A stretch of DNA of 64,000 bases from JAJRVM01 sp963700515 (GCA_963700515.1 CAVOXY010000025.1:1-64000), one strand, 5' to 3'; positions 10,253 to 19,425 are shown, counted from the stretch's first letter. A program made the numbers and translations. The notes: generated by a model not told the origin, from the sequence alone.

Positions 10253-10359
10253 ATTTCGACGCCGGCGAAGTGGACGCGTTCGCCACTAAAGCCTCGCCGG
10301 ATGACTGTCTGGTTTCCTCGAGCTGACAGTCTCTCGGTGCTGCAGCATCAGCAACGATA

Positions 10360-10412
10360 TGTTTCACGTGAAACACTTTTCCTGCCCAACCGGAAGTGTT
10401 TCACGTGAAACA
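10360..10412. promoter_or_regulatory. parS: parS pair, right cluster
   Basis: Two perfect TGTTTCACGTGAAACA sites at 10360-10375 and 10397-10412, again 37 bp apart with the same spacer. They lie about 160 bp before parA, so ParB loading or spreading here could also affect the parAB promoter (inference). Confidence 0.95.
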
Positions 10413-10569
10413 CTTCTCCGCGAGTCGAAATAGAAGCACAAACTGCCGTTTCCTCGCAGGGCATAGTCGGATTAGAATCCGTGGTCCGCCCAGACAAGTG
10501 AATTGACTTGGGGGGAGCCCGCGCTGCAGGCGGGACCAGAAGCGGTCCGCTCACACTGGCGGAGACGTG

Positions 10570-11340
10570 ATGGACAATGCAAAGGGAGGCATGCGGGTGG
10601 CCAGGGTTCTGTGCGTCGCCAACCAGAAAGGAGGTGTGGGCAAGACTACCACTGCGCTGAATCTCGCAGCGGCGTTAGCCAAGGCCGATTGTCGCACATT
10701 GCTGGTCGATCTCGATCCTCAATGCAATGCGACATCCGGACTGGGACGTCAGCCCACGGCGCGTCACAGCCTGGTGCAACGTCGACCGCTGCGTGAATCA
10801 CTGTGCGATACGGACACCCCCAATCTCCAACTGCTGCCCGGGTGCCGGAGCTTCCAGGATGTGTCGCAACTGGCCAATGACACGGACGAAGCACCGATGC
10901 TCGAACAGCACTTGGCACATGGGATGTCCGCGTTCGATTTTGTATTGATCGACTGCCCACCTTCGTTAGGGCATCTGACACGTGCTGCATTATCCGCTTC
11001 CACCGAAGTCCTGATGCCCATCCAATGCGAGTATTTCGCCATGGAGGGGCTGACACAAATGATTCATGTCATACGCGAGGTGATGAAGACGCGACCGGGC
11101 CGCCTGGAATTTGGCGGGATACTACTGACGATGTACGACGAAACGCTGGAACTGACCCACGAGGTCGATGCGGAAGTGCGCGACTTTTTCGGGGACATTG
11201 TGTTCGACACCGTGATCCCGCGCGATACCGCCGTCTCGGAGGCACCCAGTCATGGCAAATCGGTGATCGACTACGCGCCGCGGGCTCGAGGAGCGCGCGC
11301 CTATATAGAACTCTGCATGGAGGTGCTGGAACGTGAGTAA
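10570..11340 (+). CDS. parA: chromosome-partitioning ATPase ParA (Soj-like)
   Basis: Deviant-Walker ATPase that works with ParB-parS to segregate the replication-origin region. ATG 10570 has GGAG at 10561-10564. The signature VANQKGGVGKTTTALNLAAA (both P-loop lysines) is at residues 17-36, followed by LLVDLDPQCNATSGLG and the Walker B-like VLIDCPPSLGHLT, then the ParA block PIQCEYFAMEGL. At 256 residues it is a normal chromosomal Soj length, without the long N-terminal HTH of plasmid ParA. It overlaps parB by 8 bp, so translational coupling is likely. Seven parS sites lie just upstream. Confidence 0.95.
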   Translation: MDNAKGGMRVARVLCVANQKGGVGKTTTALNLAAALAKADCRTLLVDLDPQCNATSGLGRQPTARHSLVQRRPLRESLCDTDTPNLQLLPGCRSFQDVSQLANDTDEAPMLEQHLAHGMSAFDFVLIDCPPSLGHLTRAALSASTEVLMPIQCEYFAMEGLTQMIHVIREVMKTRPGRLEFGGILLTMYDETLELTHEVDAEVRDFFGDIVFDTVIPRDTAVSEAPSHGKSVIDYAPRARGARAYIELCMEVLERE

Positions 11341-12343
11341 AGACCGACGCTTGGGACGTGGTTTGGCAGCATTACTGGGCACGACGGAAGAAGGGACGAT
11401 CGAAATCGCCGCCGATGGCCGGGCCGTGGATCAAGTCTTCCATGCACAAGAGCCCCCTGCTGTGGAGGTAGAGCTGACAGCAGCGCGAGAACCCTCGCAC
11501 GATGCGGAAATGCTCCGCCTGAGCGTCTACGAAATCGACGACAATCCCTTTCAGCCACGGCGTGATTTCGGTGATGCGGAGATCGCCACGTTGGCCGAGA
11601 GCTTGAAAGAGCACGACATGCTCCAGCCGGTGCTGGTGCGGCGAGTGGGAGATCGTCATCAGCTGATTTCGGGTGAGCGCCGTTTGCGGGCTGCCATCCA
11701 GGCTGGCTGGTCCACGATTCCAGCTCGCGTCCGCGAGGCCGACGATCGCCTGGTGGCGGAGTTGGCGATTGTCGAGAATCTACAGCGCAAAGATCTCAAC
11801 CCCATCGAGAAAGCGCTCTCGTTCAAAAGGTATCTCGAACAGCACGAGTGTGCGCAGGAGGAATTGGCGAATCGTCTGAAAATCGATCGTTCGACAATTG
11901 CCAACCTGATGCGACTGCTGGAGCTACCGACTCCGATCACGGAGGCGGTCCGCAAGGGAGAGATGACCGCCGGTCACGCGCGCGCGTTATTGCCGCTGGG
12001 CGACGAGCGGATGCAACTCGTATTTGCCCAGCAGCTGCAGGACCAGGGATGGAGTGTCCGGGAGACCGAACGCCAGGTTTCCCAGCGGATCTCTCAAGAG
12101 GATGAGGAGCCGCTGAAAGTGGTCAGCGGCGTCGAGACGGCGGCCCGCGCGCGAACCCGCAGCGACCAGGTCGCGTCTCTGGAGCAGGAACTTCGTAGCG
12201 CGCTGGGAACCAAAGTCGACATCCGCCAGAACGCCAAGGGTCGCGGGAAGATCATCATCCAATTCACGACGCACGACGAGTTTGAGCGGCTCCGCACGAT
12301 CCTCACGCAGCAGCACACCACGCCACAAAGGCGCCTTGGCTGA
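11333..12343 (+). CDS. parB: chromosome-partitioning protein ParB
   Basis: CTP-dependent parS-binding clamp. GTG 11333 overlaps the parA stop and gives MSKDRRLGRGLAALLG, the usual ParB N-terminus. The N-terminal domain has NPFQPRRDF and the CTP-binding box ISGERRLRAA. The central helix-turn-helix (EELANRLKIDRSTIANLMRL) reads parS, and the C-terminal part (LEQELRSALGTKVDIRQNAK with KIIIQF) is the dimerisation domain. 336 residues, no frameshift. Its expected targets are the upstream palindromes. Confidence 0.95.
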   Translation: MSKDRRLGRGLAALLGTTEEGTIEIAADGRAVDQVFHAQEPPAVEVELTAAREPSHDAEMLRLSVYEIDDNPFQPRRDFGDAEIATLAESLKEHDMLQPVLVRRVGDRHQLISGERRLRAAIQAGWSTIPARVREADDRLVAELAIVENLQRKDLNPIEKALSFKRYLEQHECAQEELANRLKIDRSTIANLMRLLELPTPITEAVRKGEMTAGHARALLPLGDERMQLVFAQQLQDQGWSVRETERQVSQRISQEDEEPLKVVSGVETAARARTRSDQVASLEQELRSALGTKVDIRQNAKGRGKIIIQFTTHDEFERLRTILTQQHTTPQRRLG

Positions 12344-12463
12344 ATCACCGTGACAGTGAACAAGCGAACACTGAAGGAGGCATTGTCAAGCGGTCCGCTC
12401 ACCGTTAGCATAAGGACCTTCCTGGGTGTCCGGTCGGTGCCACACCGACGAGGCACACATTTT

Positions 12464-12538
12464 CGGGGCGTAGCGCAGCCTGGCTAGCGCACCTGCTTTG
12501 GGAGCAGGGGGTCGAAGGTTCGAATCCTTTCGCCCCGA
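12464..12538 (+). tRNA. tRNA-Pro (anticodon TGG)
   Basis: A cloverleaf can be folded: acceptor CGGGGCG (12464-12470) pairs with CGCCCCG (12531-12537), with discriminator A at 12538. The anticodon stem CCTGC/GCAGG encloses loop TTTGGGA (anticodon TGG). The T-arm contains GGTTCGAATCC. CCA is not encoded. Confidence 0.95.
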
Positions 12539-12552
12539 CTAACTTTGGAAAC

Positions 12553-12590
12553 AAGCCCTTGAGCCAGCCGCTCAGAGGGCTTGCTTCTTT
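12553..12590 (+). terminator. probable intrinsic terminator after tRNA-Pro
   Basis: Inverted repeat AAGCCCTTGAGC / GCTCAGAGGGCTT with loop CAGCC, followed by the T-rich GCTTCTTTCT. It starts 15 bp after the tRNA. Confidence 0.6.
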
Positions 12591-12650
12591 CTGGAGGCGG
12601 AACATGCGCGACCGCAAGGTCCAGCAGGAACGTAATGGTGGCTGGCGTCT

Positions 12651-13075
12651 TCACCAAATCGGCAAGAACTCGATTCGATTCTGCAATTCGCCCACCGCCA
12701 GGATCTTGGCGATCAGCTCCAAATCACGAATCGCTTGACCAATGGTGATTCGGAGTTGGTGAGCATACACGATCCCGGCGAACTCACGGCCGACATGCTG
12801 CCATTTGTGACCAATCGCGAGCAAATCATCGTCTTGCGTGAAAATAATACGTCCCAAACGGGTCGCACGTTCCAATAGCAGTTCGTCGTCCAATCTGCTG
12901 CTTCGTCTTCTTCGGCGGTCAGAACATCAACACCCCATCGTCGCAATCCACGTGTGATTGCCGCGGGAACGTGATGATCCATGTAGAGTCCAACACTCAC
13001 GGCAGCTTTCCCATCGCCTGGATCTTCCCATGCGCGTTTCTGGGTGGTATGTTGCGCATGAGTCATAGTGAGCAC
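12651..13075 (-). CDS. DUF5615 PIN-like (putative toxin nuclease) protein, one frameshift
   Basis: Small PIN-fold protein of the Mut7-C/DUF5615 type, related to VapC-like nucleases. A strong Shine-Dalgarno (AGGAGGGG on the minus strand, 13084-13091) precedes GTG 13075 by eight bases. An alternative GTG at 13000 starts closer to the domain (SVGLYMDHHVPAAI). The domain has the acidic positions of the family: MDHHVP (usually DENVP), GVDVLTAEEDEAADW, then RIIFTQDDDLL. The reading changes frame near 12890 between ADW and DELLLERATRLG. The DUF433 partner that usually precedes this family is not seen. The Asp-His replacement in the first motif is unusual. Confidence 0.65.
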
Positions 13076-13137
13076 ATTGTGATCCCCTCCTGTGCCTGTC
13101 AGTCTCAATCAAGCCCGGTCGCTGGAAGAGGTTCAGC

Positions 13138-13665
13138 ATGCAGACTCCACGGCTCATGATCCTGGTGTATTCGTCGGTCGCGGTATTGGCGTCGGTCGCT
13201 GTTGTCTACTCGCAATTGGCCTCGCCAGCCGTGGTCCCTGAACACCGCGCCGATCACTTCCCGGCTGCGCCGATCGAGTTGAAGCCGCTCGGTCACTTGG
13301 GCAACGTCGTCAAGTTCTCCCGCGCCGGTGACGACCAGGAGAAAATGGTGGCCGACTTATTGCGATCCCACGCTGCACCTGCCGAGCGGGCTGCGAATTT
13401 CGCCTTGATCCTCAACAGTCCCGCATACCACTTTCAGGGCTGGCACCTGGAGATACTGGATGTCACGGCTGTGGACGGAACAATGAAGGCAAAGGTCCGT
13501 GCCATGCCGCTTATCACCGCAGGCGGGTCCACCACTAGCGGGGGCCGATCCGCCACAGTCGTGAGTGCATTCGACGAAACCTACGAAATCAATGGTGGGA
13601 GCATGAAGCTGCTCAAAGGCGAAGAGGTGGGCGCGTCCAACTGCGTTGCCGTGATTATTGACTAG
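13138..13665 (+). CDS. hypothetical protein with N-terminal signal anchor
   Basis: Not recognised. 175 residues, with a GAAGAGG Shine-Dalgarno before ATG 13138. A hydrophobic N-terminal segment (MILVYSSVAVLASVAVVYS) suggests export or membrane anchoring. The rest is a soluble domain with alternating hydrophobic strands (WHLEILDVTAVDGTMKAKVR, ATVVSAFDETYEI), probably a small beta-rich extracytoplasmic domain. It is intact and lies on the opposite strand to the PIN-like gene. Confidence 0.7.
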   Translation: MQTPRLMILVYSSVAVLASVAVVYSQLASPAVVPEHRADHFPAAPIELKPLGHLGNVVKFSRAGDDQEKMVADLLRSHAAPAERAANFALILNSPAYHFQGWHLEILDVTAVDGTMKAKVRAMPLITAGGSTTSGGRSATVVSAFDETYEINGGSMKLLKGEEVGASNCVAVIID

Positions 13666-13972
13666 GCCCAACTCCGACAAGCCGACCAGCCATCGCGGCA
13701 GGTCGGCCAAAACCCATTCGACCCACCACGCAAGTGAGCCCTGGTTCAATGTGATGTCCGAGCTGCAATTTGCACAAATCCAATCGCGTTGAGGTACCCG
13801 GTTCAACCCTGCACTTCAGTGATCCAAGTCGCGACCCCGCCCCCCCCAAATTACTGGCCAGGACCCTTGCCGGTGGCAATTGCGGTCTGCTACGCTGGCA
13901 CGAGCGGGACCCACGGTGCGTCGGTGTCGCTTCACTTCTTCCGGCTGAGCGTTGTGTATAGGAGAACATGGG
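13666..13972. other. gene-free stretch before the MetE-like gene
   Basis: No supported gene. A Shine-Dalgarno (AGGAGA, about 13960-13965) belongs to the next gene. No riboswitch-like motif was recognised. Confidence 0.5.
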
Positions 13973-15223
13973 ATGGCGTTTACTGCGACGAAAGACCTCT
14001 TGTTGCCTGCGACAGTGACCGGCTCGTGGCCCCGGCCGCGGTGGTATACCGCGAACATGTGGGGCCGGCCCCTCGATTCGGCCATGATGGATCCGTGGTT
14101 CCGCGAGCAGTTCACCGACGCCCACGAAGTCGTCGCTGCGGACCAGGCTCGCGCCGGCCTCGATATTCTCACCACCGGCGACTATCACCTGGACGAAGAT
14201 GTGGCGGGCCGTTCGTGGCACCACTATCCGCTGCAGCGATGGAAGGGCCTGGAGCACGAGGAACTGCAAACCGAAAAGACTCGTTCGCCGCTGCTCTCCT
14301 ATCCGGTCGGCACCATGCTCGATTCGATCTACAAAGCGTGGCGGTGGCCGCGCGTGGTCGGCAAGGTGGAGCATGATCCAAAGAATCCGCTCGAGTATGC
14401 CAAGATCTGGCGCATCGCCCAGCAGGCGGCGGTGACCACCGGCAAGCAAATCAAGTTCGGAACCTGCTCGGCCCAAGTGCTCGCCTTCTTCCTCGACAGC
14501 CACACACCCGATTACGACTTGGACGACAAGAAGCAGTTGATCTGGGATATGGCCGAGGCGATGAACTACGAGCTGCGTCAACTGGCCGCATCGGGCTGCC
14601 AGGTGATCCAAGTCGAAGAGCCGACGTTACACTTCATGGCCCGTTACAATCCGGACCAGAAGGAGTTGCTCGACTTCCTCGTCGACGCCTTCAATCGCGA
14701 GGTCGAAGGCCTTGACGACGTCGAAGTGTGGATTCACACCTGCTGGGGCAATCCCAACATGCAGAAGGTGTTCAGCGACGAATCCTACGCGAACTCCATG
14801 GAGATTTATCTCGAACGACTCAAGGGAGACGTCTGGACGATTGAGGCGACGGAGAACAACTTTAAGGAATTGTCACTTTTTTCGTCTTACAAAGACCGGC
14901 TCAAGAAGAAGATTGCCGTGGGAGTGGTTAGCCATCGGAGTCTCCAGGCGGACTTCCCCGACGTGGTTGCCGAGCGGGTCCGTCGTTGCCTGCAGCACAT
15001 ACCGGCCGACAAGCTGGTGCTCTCGACCGACTGCGGCTTTGGTCGCCAGGGCTTCAATCGGCACCTGGCGTTTTTCAAGACAGTCGGCATCCCGTTGGCG
15101 CGGAACATCGTCCTGCAGGAATTGGGAGTGGAACCGCGCTACGTACCCGCGGCAGACGAGCGACTGGCCTGGGATCAGCTGCCCGATCGCGAGCCCTTCA
15201 CGCATCTCAAACCACTGAGATAG
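13973..15223 (+). CDS. cobalamin-independent methionine synthase (MetE C-domain) family protein
   Basis: Stand-alone zinc methyltransferase barrel of the MetE/UROD superfamily, 416 residues. The start ATG 13973 has AGGAGA 8 bases upstream. The N-terminal LLPATVTGSWPRPRWY matches the barrel opening. The predicted zinc ligands are the His and Cys of VWIHTCWGN (about residue 265) and the Cys of STDCGFGRQ (about 350), with a Glu in TIEATENN. VIQVEEPTLH is the conserved substrate-site strand. It lacks the MetE N-terminal folate domain, so the methyl donor may be a corrinoid protein or another small molecule; the acceptor is unknown. I therefore give no gene symbol. No operon partner. Confidence 0.8.
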   Translation: MAFTATKDLLLPATVTGSWPRPRWYTANMWGRPLDSAMMDPWFREQFTDAHEVVAADQARAGLDILTTGDYHLDEDVAGRSWHHYPLQRWKGLEHEELQTEKTRSPLLSYPVGTMLDSIYKAWRWPRVVGKVEHDPKNPLEYAKIWRIAQQAAVTTGKQIKFGTCSAQVLAFFLDSHTPDYDLDDKKQLIWDMAEAMNYELRQLAASGCQVIQVEEPTLHFMARYNPDQKELLDFLVDAFNREVEGLDDVEVWIHTCWGNPNMQKVFSDESYANSMEIYLERLKGDVWTIEATENNFKELSLFSSYKDRLKKKIAVGVVSHRSLQADFPDVVAERVRRCLQHIPADKLVLSTDCGFGRQGFNRHLAFFKTVGIPLARNIVLQELGVEPRYVPAADERLAWDQLPDREPFTHLKPLR

Positions 15224-15382
15224 CTCAGTCGAGTGCCGTCAGCCTGGGGTTCGCGAGCGACATCCGAAATTCGGATGCCAACTTCCCCAGACAGGGACGG
15301 AGAAACTGCGATAGCCGTGAGTACGCTCGTGGCGGAACGAGCAGAATCATTTTGGACATTTGAACGGGGAATCACGAATCAA

Positions 15383-16895
15383 ATGCGTAGTCGTTTCCTC
15401 TGGATCGCCGTGTTCATCTTGGCCTGGTGCGGTTTCGGCCCGCCCGGATTTGGCGGCGAGACTTTAGCCAAACCCGATATTTTGTTGATCATGCCCGACC
15501 AGATGCGGGGAGACTGTCTGTCGTGCCTCGGTCATCCAGCGGTCCGCACGCCGACATTGGATGAACTGGCTCGGCAAGGAATGCTGTTCAGGCGTGCATA
15601 CAGTACCGTGCCGTCTTGCATCCCCGCTCGGTACGCGCTGCTGACTGGCCTCGCCCCGCAACATAGCGGCGTGGTCGGCTTCAAGCAGAAACCGATCGCC
15701 TGCCCCACGCTGCCGCAACTGCTGCGTGAAGCGGGATACACCACGGCGCTGGTCGGGCGCGAAATGCACCAGGTGGCCGATGCCCAGGAACTGGGCTATG
15801 CGGTCGCGATTGGCGGCTCGACGTATGTTTCCAACGACGACTATGCCCGCGAGATCACGCAGGCGTTTCCAGAAATTGGAGATCTGCGCACGTGGGTCGA
15901 AAAACAAGGCCTCAACTACAATCTCTGGCCGGCCAAACCGTGGCCGCTGCCCGACACCTGGCATCCAACGACGTGGATTGCTCGGAAGGCCGAACAGTCA
16001 TTGACCGAAGATCCCGGCAGACCAACATCTTTTCCTGACCGCCTCGTTCTATGCCCCCCACCCTCCGTTGTTTCCCCCGCGGCAGTATTTTGACGCCTAC
16101 ATGCAGCGCGACCTTCCGCCGCCGGCTCACGGTGACTGGGTCGACTGGTCCAAGCTCACGCCGCGCGGCGCCGACGGAGGCCATCGCGTGCTGTTGGAAG
16201 GTGAAGTGCTGCGACGTGCTCAGGCCGGATACTTCGGCTTGATCGAACAGCTCGATCATGAGATCGCTCCGCTGATTGCCCAATTCAAAGCACGCAGCGA
16301 GAAAGCCGGGCGACCCTGGTTGGTGGTGGTCACCACCGATCATGGCGAGATGCTGGGAGACCACGGCTACTTCCGCAAATGCGAACCGTTCGAAGGATCC
16401 GCCAACATACCGCTGATCATCGCGGGTTCAGCCGATTTGGGATTTCTCGCCGGGCAGCGCTGCTCGCAGCCCGTCTGTTTGGAGGATCTCCTGCCGACGT
16501 TGCTGCAGTTGGCCGGCGTCCCCTGTCCCGAAGTGGACGGTGTGAGTCTCGTGCCGAAGTTGAGCGGCGATGATCACCAGATTCGTCCATGGCTGCACTT
16601 CGAACATGCGCCCTGCTACAGCCAGGCGCAGGCGTTTCACGCGTTGACCGACGGTCATGTGAAATACATCTGGCGACCGCACGACGGGACCGAGCGACTG
16701 TTCGATCTGGACGCCGATCCCCGCGAAGAACACGATCTGGCGGATGAAGCAGCTCACGCAGCGATGTTGCTCCAGTGGCGATCGGTATTGATCACCCGCT
16801 TAGCGCAGCGTCCCGAAGGATTCTCGGACGGCCAGCAGTTGACTCCCGGCCGCCCCTACGCACCCATCAATGCCGGCACGCCCAACCAACCGTGA
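15383..16895 (+). CDS. Cys-type sulfatase, one frameshift
   Basis: Secreted sulfate-ester hydrolase. ATG 15383 starts a signal peptide (FLWIAVFILAWCGFGPPGFG, cleavage near GFGGE). The catalytic start is DILLIMPDQMRGD, with the two metal-binding Asp replaced or shifted as in many planctomycete sulfatases. The formylglycine signature is CIPARYALLTG (CxPxR with Cys), which requires a maturase that is not in this window. The reading changes frame near 16020, resuming LFLTASFYAPHPPLFPPRQY. Later metal ligands are in TTDHGEMLGDHGYFRK. The C-terminal RLFDLDADPREEHDLADEA is typical. Substrate unknown; planctomycetes commonly use such enzymes on sulfated polysaccharides. Confidence 0.85.
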
Positions 16896-17107
16896 GACCG
16901 CACTTCGTGCGGAACGGAATCACGCAGTGGCGTTGGCGATCTGGCACCAAAGAATCGGTCCAGCGACCCCGACGCCAAACGCACTACCTGGCCGCGCTAT
17001 CTGAGTTGAGTGGCCAAGCGGCGCGTCTTCACCACGAAGTGGTGGCACAACCCAGCCCAGACGCGCTGCGCGGCGCACCCTGGGGGCGCACGCGCAACCT
17101 ATCGAAC

Positions 17108-17126
17108 GGCACCCTGAAAGGGTGCC
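17108..17126. repeat. perfect hairpin GGCACCCT-GAA-AGGGTGCC
   Basis: Eight-base perfect stem and three-base loop in the stretch after the sulfatase, which is otherwise gene-free from 16896 to 17394. There is no T-tract, so it is more like a dispersed palindromic element than an intrinsic terminator. Confidence 0.6.
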
Positions 17127-17296
17127 ACAGGACCAACGTCGCCCCGCTACGCGATGGTGGCAGGCCGTGCACGCACGTGAGCGCGGCGAGGGATCGAGTT
17201 TTGTAGCATCCCAGTCGGGTGCCAAATCCTTTTTCGGACTTGACCGTCGCTGAAGGCGTTCCGGCTTTAGCGAAGTAGGCAAGCGGAATCAGCTTC

Positions 17297-17374
17297 GGCT
17301 GAGCCCTGGCGGGCTCAGCTACCTCTGACGGCCAGCGGAATCAGCTTCGGCTGAGCCCTGGCGGGCTCAGCTAC
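17297..17374 (-). repeat. two reverse GTAG hairpin units
   Basis: Units 17297-17322 and 17349-17374 read GGCTGAGCCCTGGCGGGCTC then AGCTAC, i.e. GTAGCTGAGCCC on the minus strand with stem GCTGAGCCC/GGGCTCAGC. They lie just downstream, in its own orientation, of the minus-strand pseudogene whose stop TAG is inside a related GTAGCTGA. Confidence 0.85.
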
Positions 17375-17394
17375 TCGACGGCTGGCGGAATCAG

Positions 17395-17900
17395 CTACTT
17401 CGCCGTTGGCAATTGATCCGCGAACTGCGTCTGGAATGATTCGAGCGGCATCACGGCGAACTGATTGCCGCGCAGCAGAATCGCTGCGAACCCGGCTGGG
17501 GATACGACCGATTTGATGGACCCCGCGGCATCGATCCAGCTGTTTAGTTGGGGCACGCCGAAATTGGACCCGGAGGGCCAACCATCCACCCAGCGACCCA
17601 GGTAGCGGCCCACTTGATCGAAGGCCAGCACACTGCATTGATCCCTGCACGACCCAGCCGAAATCCATGGAACATATAGTGATGATTTCCCCTTCGCGAA
17701 CCGTCGTACTGAAAACTGGAGACCTTGCCCAGCACGACAAGAAACACTTCCTGAACCAGATCCGATCGATCGGGCTCGCGAAACCCCAACAGCCCAATCC
17801 ACTGGTCAACCAAGGGCGTACACGATGCCACAAACCGGGACCACGCCACGGAGTCCTTTTTGCTGCGCAGTTGTCGCAGAAGGCTGGGGCTCGTGTCCAT
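17395..17900 (-). pseudogene. chimeric remnant: ECF sigma-70 N-terminus fused to the C-terminus of another protein
   Basis: From ATG 17900 the first ~65 residues are clearly the N-terminus of a planctomycete ECF sigma factor (SPSLLRQLRSKKDSVAWSRF, then DLVQEVFLVVLGKVSSFQYD, sigma region 2). After about 17690 the sigma homology stops with no region 4. In another frame a different, well-formed C-terminus follows (FDQVGRYLGRWVDGWPSGSN ... ESFQTQFADQLPTAK), reminiscent of the end of a secreted repeat protein, and stops at TAG 17398-17396. The simplest reading is a deletion that fused a sigma gene to the tail of a neighbour. Not expected to function as a sigma factor. Confidence 0.55.
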
Positions 17901-17913
17901 GGGTTTGTTCTCG

Positions 17914-18163
17914 GTAGCGGACCAGTTGTCGTCCCGCCGACGCGGGGTCGGCGGAAACGGGAGTGTTGTGCGGCGCGCTGGTAGCGGAACAGTTGTCGTC
18001 CCGCCGACACGGGGTCGGCGGAAACGGGAGTGTTGTGTGGCGTGAGGGTAGCGGAACAGTTGTCGTCCCACCGACGCGGGGTCGGCGGAAACGGGAGTGT
18101 TGTGTGGCGTGAGGGTAGCGGAACAGTTGTCGTCCCGCCGACACGGGGTCGGCGGAAACGGGT
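17914..18163 (+). repeat. GTAGCGGA(A/C)CAG repeats, four units with exact 67-bp period
   Basis: Starts at 17914, 17981, 18048 and 18115. Each has GTAGCGGAACAGTTGTCGTC followed by hairpin CCGCCGAC/GTCGGCGG and the spacer AAACGGGAGTGTTGTG. Same family as 9673-10044 and 28708. Confidence 0.9.
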
Positions 18164-18225
18164 GCTACACGGTTAGCGGCGGCCGAATCACACGGGTTCC
18201 ATGGCCCCACACGCCCAACGCCGCT

Positions 18226-19147
18226 CTAGAAGCGAAAGCCGCCACCCACGCCGGTGAAGAAGTCGTCTGAGTCGGGGGTCAATCCCATGCCGACGCGCAC
18301 GTCGAACACGATATCATCGGTCACGTAATAGTCGACGCCGATGTTGTAGATGACGATCCGATAGTCGTCGACCAGGGCGTGCGAGAAGATGCCAAATATC
18401 TCGTTGTACATCGTCACCCGTTCAGTCAGTTCGAGCCCGACCGCGAACGACTGCGACCAAACGAGGAATCGCTCGGCTGCCGGTTCTTCCGGAATCAGAC
18501 CGAAATCGTCCAGGCCATTCGTGGAAAAACCGGACGAACCATAGAATCGACAGACGTCGGAGAGTTTCCAGTCATAGATGTAATCCAGCCCGAACTCGAC
18601 ACGCTCGGTGGAAAATGCGCTACCGCCAGTCGGTACCGTGAATCGCACTTCCAGAGCGCTCTCGGGAATCAGGCCATCTTGCTCTGTCGTCCCCAGCTTG
18701 AAGGCCCAACGCAAGTCCTCCGCTGAATCGATGCTCTCCCCCTCGTCCACGAACTGCCAGGCATAGTCCCAGCGGACCCGAAACTCGATGTCTTCGGTCA
18801 AGCCCAGGCGTAGCATCAGTTCTGGCGTGGTATGGGACTGCTCGATTTCTTCGGCGTTGTCACGATAGAAATAGGAATACCCCATTTCAATCTGAGACAC
18901 TCCTCGGCCGACGGTCGTGGCCGACTGCGTAAAGTCATGCCGATCGGTCTCGATGCGTTCTTCCCAGGGATCGCGTGTGGAGGACGACCGGCCCCCACCG
19001 AACAAGTCATCCAGGAACTTGATGCGAGGCCCATCAGAGAAAGAGCTCGGCTGCGGACCGTGAGACTCCTGTGCCACGGACGTCAAGTGATCCACACAAG
19101 GCCAGCAACATGCTCGCCAAACCTGGCAGCGTTCCGCGTCCGTGCAT
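18226..19147 (-). CDS. outer-membrane beta-barrel protein of the MetA-pathway/transporter (Phenol_MetA_deg-like) type, one frameshift
   Basis: ATG 19147 opens a signal peptide (MHGRGTLPGLASMLLALCGS). The frame then shifts near 19088 and continues LTSVAQESHGPQPSSF, placing the cleavage site at SVA|QES. The mature part begins with the diagnostic RIETDRHDFTQSATTVGRG, then amphipathic strands typical of a barrel (IEFRVRWDYAWQFVD, ALEVRFTVPTGGSAF, VEFGLDYIYDWKL) and ends with the aromatic C-terminal residue of outer-membrane proteins (GGGFRF). Family members are predicted outer-membrane channels; substrate unknown. Confidence 0.75.
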
Positions 19148-19425
19148 TTCCGTATCCAGCCTGAGAATGGGAATTGGGGTGCGAGTGGGCGACCGTGTAT
19201 AGGATATGATCGGCCCTGGCCCGCGAAGGGCAGAAGTCCTTGTATTGGCCGGTGGCATGGCCCGCATGAAATGACAGAATCCGTACAGAACGGACAACTG
19301 CCAGGCCTGTCCTGACGGCAGCCTGGGGATCGCGCAGGGCAACGCTCAAGGGGAGACGATACCCGGCTCCCGATAGCCACAGGACTGGAACCTACCGCGT
19401 GAGGCCGTCATCGCTCGGAAGTCGT

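Noticed and set aside
12405..12617. Minus-strand frame over the tRNA containing GAKGFEPSTPCSQSRCAS
   Set aside because: This is the well-known false translation of a tRNA-Pro gene and its flank.
13655..14611. 318-residue minus-strand frame
   Set aside because: Shadow of the MetE-like gene, which has the zinc-site motifs and a ribosome site on the plus strand.
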